The translations under genes and the position numbers were made by a program. This document shows positions 1 through 8,363 of a stretch of 64,000 nt of DNA, one piece after another. How positions within the stretch are numbered: position 1 is the stretch's first letter; every line of letters starts with the position of its first letter. The DNA lies in assembly GCF_009662475.1 (NCBI RefSeq), contig NZ_CP045571.1, positions 2,354,501-2,418,500 of the forward strand, in the 5' to 3' direction. The stretch comes from Acidithiobacillus thiooxidans ATCC 19377. Its GTDB lineage: Bacteria; Pseudomonadota; Gammaproteobacteria; Acidithiobacillales; Acidithiobacillaceae. Under the pieces are notes generated by a model that saw nothing but the letters and a program-made list of their open reading frames with translations, made no database searches and had not been told where the DNA came from.

Positions 1-599
1 ACAAATAATGCCAACTCAATCGTGGCTACCCACATATGGGGAAATCCCCAGATGCAGTTCTCGTTGAAAATGGCACTCCACCAATTCTTCACCTCAAATA
101 GCCCATGTTTCAGAAAGATGCCGTCTGGAGTTTGCATCCACGAATTGGCTACCAAAATCCAGAAAGCGGAGAGAGTTGATGAAAGTCCAACATTAAAAGT
201 GGAAAAGAGATGCATGCCTTTCCCGATCTTGCCCCAGCCAAAGATCATGAGGCCGATGAATCCGGCTTCATACATAAAGGCTGTGATGGTTTCAAAACCC
301 AGGATATTGCCGAAGAATGGACCGACGGCTTGGGAGAAAGGACCGTAAAGGATGCCGAAAGCCATTTCCATGGTGACGCCGGTAGCGACGCCGGCACCGA
401 AATTGATGATAAAGATTTTTTCGAAGAAACGTTCCAGACGATACCAACGCTCGTTGCCCGTTCGTAGCCACGCTACCTCAAGAGCGAAGAGTATCCAGGC
501 CATTCCGATCGTAAGAGGCGTGTAGAGTATATGCAGGGACGTGATCCATGCAAAATCCAAACGACTCAAAAGCACCGGCCATGTGTTTTCCAGTAGCAT
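1..599 (-). CDS. cydA: Cytochrome bd quinol oxidase subunit I, N-terminal part
   Basis: Membrane quinol oxidase subunit carrying the b-type hemes; it oxidises quinol and reduces O2. The first 199 residues are visible and the gene runs off the left edge. Reading leftward, the protein starts MLLENTWPVL, then has SRLDFAW and a conserved heme-ligand His in SLHILYTPLTIG. It continues with TGVTMEMAFG, which holds the conserved Glu, and ILVANSWMQTPDG, in the same order as Escherichia coli CydA. The ATG at 597-599 has GGAG about 8 bases upstream. Three 14-bp dyads lie about 150-210 bases upstream. cydB would be outside the window. Whether this is a CydA or a CioA (cyanide-insensitive) type cannot be told because the Q-loop is not visible. 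Confidence 0.93.
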   Translation of the reverse strand, partial: MLLENTWPVLLSRLDFAWITSLHILYTPLTIGMAWILFALEVAWLRTGNERWYRLERFFEKIFIINFGAGVATGVTMEMAFGILYGPFSQAVGPFFGNILGFETITAFMYEAGFIGLMIFGWGKIGKGMHLFSTFNVGLSSTLSAFWILVANSWMQTPDGIFLKHGLFEVKNWWSAIFNENCIWGFPHMWVATIELALF

Positions 600-751
600 A
601 ATGAAATCTCCGTTATAGTTGATTTGCTAACATCGAATCTATGCAGATTCCAGTTAGCTACAGGCAATAATCATACCTCAGAAGGTTAATATATTAACAT
701 TTTGATTTAAAAATGCTTTTCTTTAGTGATTTTTTACGATTTAGAGAAAAT

Positions 752-807
752 GGTTCATGTAAACCGCAACCACTGGTTTATATGAACCGCTACGGTTGAT
801 ATGAACC
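752..807. promoter_or_regulatory. Three copies of a 14-bp dyad upstream of cydA
   Basis: Three near-identical dyads are seen at 752-765 (GGTTCATGTAAACC), 775-788 (GGTTTATATGAACC) and 794-807 (GGTTGATATGAACC), each followed by G. Their consensus is GGTTNATRTNAACC, and centre spacings are 23 and 19 bases, about two helical turns. This pattern is typical of operators bound cooperatively by a dimeric regulator. They lie upstream of the leftward cydA and of the rightward decayed region. The regulator is unknown. Confidence 0.6.
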
Positions 808-843
808 GTTTTTTGCTGCGAACTGGGTGTGGATCCATGAGGT

Positions 844-1179
844 TTGCCCAACGCACAGTCTCTGGTTGTTCCGTTGGAACTCGTCATCACCGTCAGCCTG
901 CAGATTTTCACCGGAATCGCCATGGTCTTGGATTGTCTTGCTATGCTTCCTTTTTATATGGATGGTGGGATCGTTGCTGGTCGTCTATTCATCGTGCTGG
1001 CACGGCCTTGGTTGCTGGGCACCCGGCCAAGCCGACGCACCTTATTTGATCTCTTCCCGGCTAGTCGACGCTGGCACACCATCATCCAACAAAGTTACCG
1101 ACCCCTGCCCTCAATGCCATCGTCGATGGCGCCTTTCTTGCTTTTGCCACTGGGGAAGCTGTCCTGGGACTGCTTATAG
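844..1179 (+). pseudogene. Possible frameshifted remnant of a small membrane protein (DUF2269-like)
   Basis: One frame reads VITVSLQIFTGIAMVL, and a hydrophobic stretch SWIVLLCFLFIWMVGSLLVV continues in a different frame. Read together with a frameshift near 925, they resemble the transmembrane pattern of DUF2269-type membrane proteins. No single frame gives a convincing protein and no good ribosome binding site is visible. I treat it as a decayed gene; the family guess is weak. The stretch 600-1310 otherwise holds only regulatory sites. Confidence 0.25.
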
Positions 1180-1221
1180 TATTCACATGGTACGTGCTGG
1201 CCGACAAAAATTTAGTGTTTC

Positions 1222-1267
1222 TTGACCAAGATCAAGGAAATACCCTATCGAAATGCCCGACTATAAC
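1222..1267 (+). promoter_or_regulatory. FNR/NnrR-type box and -10 element before the DUF2249 gene
   Basis: TTGACCAAGATCAA (1222-1235) fits the CRP/FNR-family half-site pattern TTGAY-N4-ATCAA and is extended to CTTGAC...ATCAAG. A -10-like TATAAC sits at 1262-1267. With a start near 1273 the box is centred close to -44, near a class II activator position. A sister site (TTGACCAAAGTCAA) precedes the globin gene at 20597. Confidence 0.6.
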
Positions 1268-1310
1268 CCGTAGATGTTTCGCTATGATTCATTGTCAACG
1301 GAGGGAAGCT

Positions 1311-1586
1311 ATGACTACAAACATCCCACCCCAGCCTCATATGCATCTTCGTGTCGACGCTACCTATCCCTTTGACGCGCGTGGCGTAGCCAAACGCTTT
1401 CGCCATGCCGCCATTTTCGGGGCCTTGGATGCTCTACACAGCGGAGAAGCTATGGATTTCATTAACGATCACGATCCATTGCCGCTTCTCGACCAACTAC
1501 ACCGCCGTTACGGTGATGGGATCGATTGGGTTTACCTGGAACGCACACCACACATGATACGGATTCGCTTCAGTAAGATGGGGTAA
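1311..1586 (+). CDS. DUF2249 domain protein
   Basis: 91-residue single-domain protein. The signature is LDALHSGEAMDFINDHDPLPL followed by a C-terminal IRIRFSK strand, the hallmark of DUF2249 (an ndHDPlpl loop in a small alpha/beta fold). Members often sit with denitrification, hemerythrin or sulfur-metabolism genes, but the biochemical role is not settled. The ATG at 1311 is chosen because CGGAGG lies 5-10 bases upstream; a longer in-frame extension lacks such a site and overlaps the FNR-like box. The box suggests induction under low O2 or NO. It is followed, after a 120-base gap with its own -10, by hdrB. Confidence 0.85.
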   Translation: MTTNIPPQPHMHLRVDATYPFDARGVAKRFRHAAIFGALDALHSGEAMDFINDHDPLPLLDQLHRRYGDGIDWVYLERTPHMIRIRFSKMG

Positions 1587-1624
1587 GTGCTGATCCGTAA
1601 AAGGGGTGCGGTTAGGCCCAGGAA

Positions 1625-1651
1625 TTGTTGACCTGAATCACCGACTATAAT
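1625..1651 (+). promoter_or_regulatory. Probable sigma-70 promoter for hdrB
   Basis: A perfect TATAAT (1646-1651) is preceded by TTGTTG at 1625-1630, spacing 15. TTGACCTGAATCAC (1628-1641) overlaps and could be a poor FNR-type site. The promoter would start the hdrB transcript about 50 bases before its ATG. Confidence 0.4.
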
Positions 1652-1710
1652 AGAGGCTGTTGGTTGATCGCATTTTCTCATCGTCGGCCACTAGGCCAAG
1701 GAGCTTTCAC

Positions 1711-3051
1711 ATGAACGACAATAGCACGCAACAAGGATTAGCAGGGCACGGAGCTTTTTTCCAGGACACGAACTTATCGGCCAACGAGGCGGAAGCGGCC
1801 ACGGCATGGGTACGCAGCCACGTTGACCGGCGCACCATGGACCTGGGCGAGCGGATGGATGATATACGTGATCACATGTGGGAACTGGAGAAGGAAGGTG
1901 AGATCATCGTCCACCGCATCAATCCCGGACACCAAGCGAAAGTGGTAAAAACCCTCTATGGTTGGGACAAGAAGATCCCCACCAATCGTCTCTGGCACCA
2001 CAAGAGCTGCGGACAGTGTGGCAACATCCCCGGCTATCCCACCAGCCTCATGTGGTTCATGAACAAGCTGGGCATCGACTACCTTGATGAGACCGACCAG
2101 ACTTCCTGCACTGCCTGGAACTACCACGGCTCTGGTATCGGCAACGTGGAGTCTTTGGCTGCTGTCTTCCTGCGTAACTTCCATCAGGCCTACGTCTCCG
2201 GCAAGCAGCACGGCTTCGAGAATGGCTACTTCTATCCCTTAGTGCACTGCGGCACCTCCTTCGGCAACTATAAAGAGGTCCGCAAATATCTCATTGAGTC
2301 CGCTGAGCTACGGGAGAAAGTTAAAAAGATTCTCGGCAAGCTGGGACGCTTGGTGGATGGTAAGATCGTTATCCCTGAGGAGGTGGTCCACTACAGCGAA
2401 TGGCTGCACGTCATGCGCCAGCGAATTGCCAGCGAATTACAAACCATCGACGTTTCGCACATTCGGGTTGCTGTACATCCTGCCTGCCACGTCTATAAGA
2501 TGGTGCCAGAGGATGCAATCTACGATCCTGAAATTCTTGGTGGTAACCGGGTCGCTGTTACTACATCAGTAGCCATGGCCTTGGGTGCGCAGGTGATAGA
2601 TTATTCCACCTGGTATGACTGCTGCGGTTTCGGCTTCCGTCATATCATATCGGAGCGTGAATTCACTCGTAGTTTTACTATGAACCGAAAGATAAAGGTA
2701 GTAAAAGAGGAAGCTAAGGCTGACGTGTTGATTACTCACGATACGGGCTGTGTCACCACTATGGACAAGAACCAGTGGATCGGCAAGGCGCACGATATGA
2801 ACTATAGTGTACCCGTCATAGCTGACGTGCAACTGGCTGCCCTGGCCTGTGGCGCTGATCCTTTCAAGATCGTCCAGCTCCAGTGGCATGCTTCGCCCTG
2901 TGAAGATCTGGTGGAAAAAATGGGCATCAGCTGGGACAAGGCCAAAGCCGACTTCCAGGAATACCTCAAACAGGTCGAGCAGGGGAATGTGGAATACCTC
3001 TACAACCCCGAGCTCGCCATTGATCAGCACATCAACATGAATGCCGATTGA
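1711..3051 (+). CDS. hdrB: Heterodisulfide reductase subunit B-like protein (sulfur-oxidising Hdr type)
   Basis: 446-residue soluble iron-sulfur protein of the HdrB/CCG family. The C-terminal CCG motif is complete: a Cys in HPACHVYK, the pair in WYDCCGFGFR, and a late Cys in THDTGCVTTMD. The N-terminal motif is atypical: HKSCGQCGNIPG then TSCTAWNYHG, with one Cys where the canonical motif has two. In sulfur oxidisers HdrB-like proteins work with HdrA, HdrC and lipoate-binding protein in the sHdr complex that oxidises persulfide sulfur. None of the other hdr genes is here, so this is an orphan copy. Start at 1711 is supported by AAGGAG nine bases upstream; a longer in-frame start at 1660 lies inside the promoter region. 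A similar paralogue could act as an electron carrier with another partner. Confidence 0.85.
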   Translation: MNDNSTQQGLAGHGAFFQDTNLSANEAEAATAWVRSHVDRRTMDLGERMDDIRDHMWELEKEGEIIVHRINPGHQAKVVKTLYGWDKKIPTNRLWHHKSCGQCGNIPGYPTSLMWFMNKLGIDYLDETDQTSCTAWNYHGSGIGNVESLAAVFLRNFHQAYVSGKQHGFENGYFYPLVHCGTSFGNYKEVRKYLIESAELREKVKKILGKLGRLVDGKIVIPEEVVHYSEWLHVMRQRIASELQTIDVSHIRVAVHPACHVYKMVPEDAIYDPEILGGNRVAVTTSVAMALGAQVIDYSTWYDCCGFGFRHIISEREFTRSFTMNRKIKVVKEEAKADVLITHDTGCVTTMDKNQWIGKAHDMNYSVPVIADVQLAALACGADPFKIVQLQWHASPCEDLVEKMGISWDKAKADFQEYLKQVEQGNVEYLYNPELAIDQHINMNAD

Positions 3052-3176
3052 TGTTTCTTGGTGCAGTTTAGATCAGCATAGGGGACGGCATAAGCCGCAC
3101 CCTGCCACACCACCCAGTATGCGAGTTCGCACCGGGCGGTTCGAGGGGTTGGGGTCATGGGAGTCTGGGGAGGCCA

Positions 3177-3797
3177 ATGTCGCCAGGGTATTTGGCCGTG
3201 ATGTGCAATGTTGGCGCTGTTCCGGCTGAAGGGCCGGCGCCGCGAATCTGGACCATCGGCCACGGCGCGCGTTCCCTGGAAGAATTTATCGACATGCTCC
3301 GGGCCGACGGCGTGCAGGAATTGGTGGATGTGCGCAAGATGCCGCGCTCCCGACACAATCCCCAGTTCAATGGCGACACCCTGCCGACGGCCCTTGCGCC
3401 CTTGGGGATCGGTTATCGCCATGCGGAGGCCCTGGGCGGGTTGCGCCGGGGGCGTGTCGATTCCCCCAACGGCGCCTGGCGCAATGCGAGTTTCCGCGCC
3501 TATGCCGATTATATGCAGACGGCGCCTTTCCAGAAAGGATTGGAGGCCTTGGAGACCTTGGCGCGTAGGCGCAGGACGGTCCTCCTGTGCGCCGAGACCC
3601 TCCCGTGGCGCTGTCATCGCTTTCTCATTGCTGACGTCCTTACCGCCCAGGGTTTTACCGTGGATCACCTGCTGACGCCAGGGCATGACCAGAGGCATTG
3701 TTTGAGCCCTTGGGCGCGGCGGCGTCCCGATGGCGGGATCTGGTATCCGGCCCCTGATCCCCTTCCGCTCCAAGAAGGTTCCCACAGGAGTCCATGA
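3177..3797 (+). CDS. DUF488 family protein
   Basis: 206 residues. IWTIGHGARSLEEFIDML at the start, VDVRKMPRSRHNPQFN in the middle, and a C-terminal LLCAETLPWRCHR with conserved Cys are the three blocks of DUF488. Biochemistry is unknown; members are often beside DNA-repair or thiol-redox genes. GGGGAGG ends 3 bases before the chosen ATG; a start around 3198-3207 is also possible. The stop overlaps the next start (ATGA at 3794), so this heads a three-gene operon with an AhpD-like protein and AlkA. The 125 bases before it hold a small CGGC/GCCG hairpin but no clear promoter. Confidence 0.8.
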   Translation: MSPGYLAVMCNVGAVPAEGPAPRIWTIGHGARSLEEFIDMLRADGVQELVDVRKMPRSRHNPQFNGDTLPTALAPLGIGYRHAEALGGLRRGRVDSPNGAWRNASFRAYADYMQTAPFQKGLEALETLARRRRTVLLCAETLPWRCHRFLIADVLTAQGFTVDHLLTPGHDQRHCLSPWARRRPDGGIWYPAPDPLPLQEGSHRSP

Positions 3798-4255
3798 TGG
3801 AAATACGCCTCGACTATGGCTTGGTATCCCCCAACGGCATCCGCAGCCTGCGGGATCTGGAGACTTATCTCCATGGAAGCGACTTGAAACCAGCGCTGCT
3901 GGAACTGGTGAAGCTGCGCGCATCCATCCTCAACGGCTGCGCCTTTTGCATTGACATGCACAGTAAGGAAGCCCGCGCTCGGGGCGAGATGGAGCAGCGT
4001 CTTTATGGCCTCGCCGCTTGGCGGGAAACGCCCTTTTTCAGCGAGCGCAAATGCGCGGTGCTGGCCTGGACCGACGCCATCACCCGCATCGACGAAGGCG
4101 TCTCGGACGCGCTCTATGCAAACGTCCGCCGTTATTTCGAGGAGAAGGAACTGGTGGATTTGACCCTGGCCGTCGTGGCCATCAACGCCTGGAACCGCCT
4201 GGCCATTGCCTTCCGCACCCCCGCCGGCAGTTATCGGCCGGATCTGGACCGATAG
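3794..4255 (+). CDS. AhpD-like carboxymuconolactone decarboxylase family protein
   Basis: 153 residues with the AhpD-type redox centre NGCAFCIDMHSKEAR (Cys-x-x-Cys and nearby His). In the family this site supports thiol peroxidase or peroxidase-reductant activity in the cytoplasm. The C-terminal half (VDLTLAVVAINAWNRLAI) is the typical second helix block. The start overlaps the DUF488 stop and has GGAG seven bases before it; the stop TAG directly abuts the alkA ATG. Translational coupling suggests a shared role in oxidative or alkylation damage. The substrate is unknown. Confidence 0.9.
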   Translation: MMEIRLDYGLVSPNGIRSLRDLETYLHGSDLKPALLELVKLRASILNGCAFCIDMHSKEARARGEMEQRLYGLAAWRETPFFSERKCAVLAWTDAITRIDEGVSDALYANVRRYFEEKELVDLTLAVVAINAWNRLAIAFRTPAGSYRPDLDR

Positions 4256-5224
4256 ATGGGATACTACTTCCGCCTCAGCCCGCGACCGCCCTTTCGCCTG
4301 GACCTCACGGTCTGGGCGCTGCGCCGTCAAGCCCACAACCGGATGGATGGCTGGGAGAGCGAAACCTATCGGCGGGTCTGGCGCTATGGGGACGGATGGC
4401 TGAAAGTCCGGCTCTGGCAGACGCAGGGCGATCCCGATCCGTTTCTGGAAGGAGAAATCTACGAAGGCCCCCAGGACGAGCGGACTGTCTCTTGGGTCCG
4501 TGCGCAACTCACCTGGATGCTGAGCCTGGATCGGGATCTCGGCCCCTTTTACGCGGTGGCCGCTGCCGATCCTCGTCTTGCGTCCCTGGCGGCGCGCTAC
4601 CGGGGTCTCCGGCCACCTCGTTTCCCCTCCCTCTTCGAAGGACTGGTCAATGCCGTCGCCTGCCAGCAACTGAGTCTGCATCTGGGTATCACCCTCCTCA
4701 ATCGCCTCTCGGAGCTCTGCAGGGAGGGGGTGGGAGAAATGGACTGGGTGTATCCTTTCCCGGATCCCCGCTCTCTGCTGCGACAGGAGGTGACGGCCCT
4801 GCGTGATCTAGGTTTCAGCCGCCAGAAGGTGACCGCCTTGCGCGCCCTGGCGGAAGAAGCGGCGGCCGGCGGACTAGAGCGTGAAGACTGGCAGGGCCTG
4901 CCCAACGCCGCAGCCTTACAGCGTCTGCTGCGTTTGCGCGGCATCGGCCGCTGGTCGGCAGAGTACGTCCTGCTGCGCGCCCTGGGGCGTCTGGACGTTT
5001 TTCCCGGTGACGACGTGGGGGCGCGCAAGGCCCTGGCCCGCTGGCTGGAGACAAACAGCAGCTTGGATTATGCCCAGGTCGCCCATCGGCTCCGGCCATG
5101 GCAGCCCCACGCCGGCATGGTATATTTTCTATTGTTGATGCGGCGACTGGAAGGAGAGGGACGTATGTGGAACCCCAGCGATGAACTGCCCATGTCCCAA
5201 GCGGATCAGGCGGACAGGCGGTAA
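4256..5224 (+). CDS. alkA: DNA-3-methyladenine glycosylase II (AlkA-type HhH-GPD glycosylase)
   Basis: 322 residues. Excises alkylated purines to start base-excision repair. An N-terminal AlkA-like beta domain is followed by the helix-hairpin-helix LLRLRGIGRWSAEYVLL (about 224-240) and the GPD loop with the catalytic Asp in VFPGDDVGAR (about Asp253). Length matches bacterial AlkA without the Ada half. Its ATG follows the upstream stop without a gap, so it is coupled to the AhpD-like gene. Its 3' end overlaps by 19 bases the end of the convergent membrane-protein gene. Confidence 0.93.
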   Translation: MGYYFRLSPRPPFRLDLTVWALRRQAHNRMDGWESETYRRVWRYGDGWLKVRLWQTQGDPDPFLEGEIYEGPQDERTVSWVRAQLTWMLSLDRDLGPFYAVAAADPRLASLAARYRGLRPPRFPSLFEGLVNAVACQQLSLHLGITLLNRLSELCREGVGEMDWVYPFPDPRSLLRQEVTALRDLGFSRQKVTALRALAEEAAAGGLEREDWQGLPNAAALQRLLRLRGIGRWSAEYVLLRALGRLDVFPGDDVGARKALARWLETNSSLDYAQVAHRLRPWQPHAGMVYFLLLMRRLEGEGRMWNPSDELPMSQADQADRR

Positions 5225-5934
5225 TTGCGCAGGATTTCCAGAAAGCGGCTGATCAGCTCCGAATGCCCCTGAATGTGGAAGATATAACGCGGCACACTCC
5301 GTTCCGTACTGCGAGCCATGAAGGGCTCTCCCCAAAAGCTCAGGAGGGCCTCCGTCCGCCCCGTCGCCGCCGAATCCGCCACGATCAGGGAGATGCTTTC
5401 CTGATTATCGATCCAGGTGGGTTCCTGAACTTTATCCGCGCCTGGGCAGGCGCGGATAGTGGGCAGGATTTCTTCCCACAGACGGCGCTGATCTTTGTCC
5501 AGAATGAAGCGCATGGTCGTTATGCGTGGATTCTCCAGGGCCGGCCGGAGCAAGGCATCAAACAATGCCGGGGGCTTGTACATGGTAAGGCAGACATTGA
5601 ACCAGATCATTTCGCCGCTGGCGTGGGCCAAGAACTCCGTGCTGACCTTGCGGATCCGGTTCGGCCCGATGAGTACGGCATCGGGAGGCAGGAGGCCCAC
5701 CTCGATTTCACGCAGGCTTACCTGGACGGCCGCAAGTCGGCCCTCCAAACGCTCCATGGCCCTTTCCCGGCGCATATCGCGTAGAAAGAGCAGAGCGATG
5801 AGCGCAACAGTCAGGGTAAGTAATACCTCACCCTGAATTAGGTGCAGGAGTTCCATGACGATGGCCGTGACCGCCGCGATAACGCCTGCGATGGCATCCC
5901 ATTCCAAATTGAGCAGGCGTTTCGTGTGCACCAT
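5206..5934 (-). CDS. Two-helix membrane protein with a soluble C-terminal domain
   Basis: 242 residues, function not recognised. An N-terminal hairpin of two transmembrane helices (AGVIAAVTAIVMELL and LLTLTVALIALLFL) is followed by a short charged coil and a cytoplasmic domain containing MIWFNVCLTMYKPP and a late PRYIFHIQGHSEL. The layout recalls PLD-fold or STAND-associated domains, but no HKD motif is present. GGAGGGG four bases before the ATG at 5934 decides the start; the longer frame to 6018 has no such site. It converges on alkA. Confidence 0.7.
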   Translation of the reverse strand: MVHTKRLLNLEWDAIAGVIAAVTAIVMELLHLIQGEVLLTLTVALIALLFLRDMRRERAMERLEGRLAAVQVSLREIEVGLLPPDAVLIGPNRIRKVSTEFLAHASGEMIWFNVCLTMYKPPALFDALLRPALENPRITTMRFILDKDQRRLWEEILPTIRACPGADKVQEPTWIDNQESISLIVADSAATGRTEALLSFWGEPFMARSTERSVPRYIFHIQGHSELISRFLEILRNYRLSA

Positions 5935-6098
5935 TACCCCTCCATGATGACGTTTTCCAGGTTTACAGGCGACGGAAACTTTCCGGTTGGATCCCACTGG
6001 TTTCTGTCCCGAGGCCAATGTTCTGGGAGCGGGTACATCGCCAACCCCGTCATATTAATATGGATGCCCTGAGATGCAAGGATCGTCCGCTTTTGGCC

Positions 6099-7187
6099 TC
6101 ATGGCAAAGGGCGGGGGATTCTGGTCTTCGTCCCGGCGCGTAGACTCAGCCCCAAATGATGGATCATTCCGGCCAGGGTGATCACCCAAGCGAGCAGAGC
6201 CAGATTGAAAAAGACATGTCCGAGAGGGAGTAAAAAGGGCAGATCCATGCTTTGTGCCATATGGAGCGTGCAGAGGCTGTACATGCCGAGGGGGAATACG
6301 ACGCCCCAGTAGAGAGGATCGTAACGCATCGGAAGCCTCTTGACTCCGTGGCGCCAGAACTCCAAGGCAATCAACAGCGGAATCCACCAGCTTCCGGTGG
6401 CCCAGTAAAACACGGTGAAACCCTTAAGGAATGGTAGAAGGGAGTGCAGATATGGTGCCTTGCCGCCGTTGGCGATGAGCAGGGAACCCGCCAGAGTGGA
6501 GATGGCCATGGCCCCCATGTTGATCCAGTACGGCGGCACCAGATCCTCAGCCGAAAAACGGAAGAAAGTGTAACGATAAAAGATAAGCACCACGATCCAG
6601 ATGTAGAGCATGCCGCCCCAGAGCCACAGGGAGAGGGCAATGAAGTTGAATTCCAGCCGATGCACTGGGTCCCAGTGCGCATCCAGAACGGCAGCGAGCA
6701 CGGCGAGGGACTGTGCAGCGACCACTGCCAGCAGCCAGATGCCGGTGATGCCTCTCTCCAGAGAAGGCTTACGTTTTTGGATGGTGAAGGTCGTGAAGAT
6801 GCCATAATTCAGTATCAACCAAAGGACCATGGCAAGTCCCCAGAGCAGCATCCCCTTTTTTTCCTCATTCGCCAAGAGGACAAACTGGCTGCCGAGAATA
6901 GCGGATCCGGCTACCACAGAAAAAAAACCTGGACCGCGCTGGTAATCCTTGAAGTCCACGCCCATCCACCGACCGAAGCGCAACATGCGCCAAAAAGTCA
7001 GAAGCCATAAAATAACGTAGAATGTTCCGTTGAGCCAGAAGAGCAAACGGGCGAGGAAAAAATCGCCCACCGCCTGAGCTGCCAAGGAGACAGCACCTGT
7101 AGCCATCACCAAAGCGAAATAGGCAGGAGCCAAGTTCTTGGCGGCGGAGTCTACCAGGCGGGGCAGTCTCATACGATTCCTTTCCAT
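6099..7187 (-). CDS. TehA/SLAC1-family (TDT) transporter
   Basis: 362 residues with about ten hydrophobic helices, the size and pattern of the tellurite-resistance/dicarboxylate transporter family. The N-terminus PAYFALVMATGAVSLA matches the conserved first helix (aFa.vmgtg) of these anion channels. The closely following leftward genes encode a DUF2945 protein and a ferredoxin fused to a TehB-type cupin, so transporter and cupin repeat the TehA/TehB partnership in altered form. The true substrate could be tellurite, sulfite or an organic anion. In the sequence SGVKRLPMRYDPLYWGVVFP the motif before the last helices is conserved in the family. Confidence 0.85.
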   Translation of the reverse strand: MERNRMRLPRLVDSAAKNLAPAYFALVMATGAVSLAAQAVGDFFLARLLFWLNGTFYVILWLLTFWRMLRFGRWMGVDFKDYQRGPGFFSVVAGSAILGSQFVLLANEEKKGMLLWGLAMVLWLILNYGIFTTFTIQKRKPSLERGITGIWLLAVVAAQSLAVLAAVLDAHWDPVHRLEFNFIALSLWLWGGMLYIWIVVLIFYRYTFFRFSAEDLVPPYWINMGAMAISTLAGSLLIANGGKAPYLHSLLPFLKGFTVFYWATGSWWIPLLIALEFWRHGVKRLPMRYDPLYWGVVFPLGMYSLCTLHMAQSMDLPFLLPLGHVFFNLALLAWVITLAGMIHHLGLSLRAGTKTRIPRPLP

Positions 7188-7217
7188 ATCGCAGCCCTCT
7201 CCGTAAGATTTGAATGA

Positions 7218-7457
7218 TCAGTCCCGCGATCCTTCCTCAGCGGAACGCAGGATACCACCCTTGTGGTAGGCCACATGGCAGCTTTTGTCGCTTTGAATGG
7301 CGTATTGCGGGTCTTCCGGGCTCGCATGGTGGGTATAGCCGTGGACCGGAAAATCCTGGTCGTGGATGCCAACGATCCGTCCTATCACCCTGCCTACCTC
7401 CGAATTCCAGGTTACGTGATCGCCCAGGGCAAAACGTGGTACCAGTAATTTCTTCAT
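7218..7457 (-). CDS. DUF2945 (HVA1/TUDOR-like) small protein
   Basis: 79 residues. Motifs FALGDHVTWNSEVGRVIG, VHGYTHHASPEDPQY and a late HKGGILR match the DUF2945 family of small Tudor-like proteins. The function is unknown. AGGAGGCC lies about 8-13 bases before the ATG. It is nine bases downstream of the ferredoxin-cupin gene and upstream of the TehA-like gene on the same strand, so the three probably share a transcript. Confidence 0.85.
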   Translation of the reverse strand: MKKLLVPRFALGDHVTWNSEVGRVIGRIVGIHDQDFPVHGYTHHASPEDPQYAIQSDKSCHVAYHKGGILRSAEEGSRD

Positions 7458-7466
7458 GAGGCCTCC

Positions 7467-8087
7467 TCAGCGCCAAAAGCTTACGTAGAAACGTGCTGGG
7501 CCCAGGAACTCCACTCGGTGCGGCAGATCGGGCGGTATCCATGCAGGCCGTGCCGGACTCAGGATCCAGGCGCGGGCGCTGCCGTCTTCCAGGCAATATC
7601 GCAAGTTCCCTTCCAGGAGCACGATGCGCCCCCAGACCCCGGCTTTGGTGCGATGCTCATGGAGCAGCCCGGCGGGGGTGTCGTCATCGGTGAACTCCGG
7701 TGTGCGCTGGTATTCCATCAAGGGCACGGGCGGCTCGGGCAGGGGCAATTCCGCCCCATCTTCCCCGGTGTCCAGATATTGGCGTTTATCCCGCATATGC
7801 CGCCACTGCTCGGCATCGGGTAGGGCTGGCTTTTTTTGAATGATGACGGGCCAGCGGCGTGCCAGGCGCGCGTTGAGTTCCGGATATTTTTCCATGCCGT
7901 CCGGCAAATCTACGTCGCGGAAGATGGCGTCTACCGGACACTCGGGCACACAGAGGGTGCAATCGATGCATTCGTCCGGATCGATGGCCAAAAAGTTAGG
8001 GCCTTCGTGGAAGCAATCCACCGGGCATACTGTGACGCAATCGGTATACTTGCAGCGAATACAGGCTTCTGTAACCACATGAGTCAT
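7467..8087 (-). CDS. fdxA: FdxA-type ferredoxin fused to a TehB/YeaR-type DUF1971 cupin
   Basis: 206 residues. The first ~110 residues are a 7Fe-type ferredoxin: Cys9, Cys17 and Cys21 form the 3Fe-type set, with extra Cys12 and Cys25, and [13 protein letters not shown] (Cys40-Cys50) binds a 4Fe-4S cluster. Residues ~122-205 ([20 protein letters not shown] ... [16 protein letters not shown]) match DUF1971, the small cupin found alone in YeaR and at the N-terminus of some TehB proteins. The normal FdxA ends near residue 107, so this is a fusion. The cupin could sense or bind an oxyanion while the ferredoxin supplies electrons; that is inference. It heads a leftward operon with DUF2945 and a TehA-like transporter. 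Confidence 0.88.
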   Translation of the reverse strand: MTHVVTEACIRCKYTDCVTVCPVDCFHEGPNFLAIDPDECIDCTLCVPECPVDAIFRDVDLPDGMEKYPELNARLARRWPVIIQKKPALPDAEQWRHMRDKRQYLDTGEDGAELPLPEPPVPLMEYQRTPEFTDDDTPAGLLHEHRTKAGVWGRIVLLEGNLRYCLEDGSARAWILSPARPAWIPPDLPHRVEFLGPARFYVSFWR

Positions 8088-8363
8088 TGAATATTCCCCT
8101 TAACGTATGCCCCGAAAATGCCCTCAACACCAGATCTGCGGGATTGCGCTCGCCCCATTTCCGAAAATCCATCAAAACTGATCAACATGTCGATAAACAG
8201 ATAGATTTTATCTGTCCCGCGACTCGCCCGCGTTATAGTAACCGTCGAGCCCCTCTAAACCACATTCTCCACGATGAACCCAGATGGCGGAAATTTTCTG
8301 GATAGGGTGCACTGGCGCCGAAGTGGCTCAGGCCTAGGGTCGCGCTCCCTTCCCCCATTCGCC
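8088..8363. other. Intergenic stretch without a recognisable gene
   Basis: Upstream of the ferredoxin-cupin gene. No protein frame with codon structure or a ribosome site is visible. A short inverted repeat AGATAGATTTTATCT occurs near 8200. The remainder of the gap to 8619 is the repeat copy at 8364-8540 and about 80 bases of leader. Confidence 0.5.

Noticed and set aside
3024-4681. Long leftward open frames (299 and 338 codons)
   Set aside because: They lie opposite the DUF488, AhpD-like and alkA genes, are Pro/Arg/Gly-rich and have no ribosome sites; they are antisense frames of GC-rich genes.
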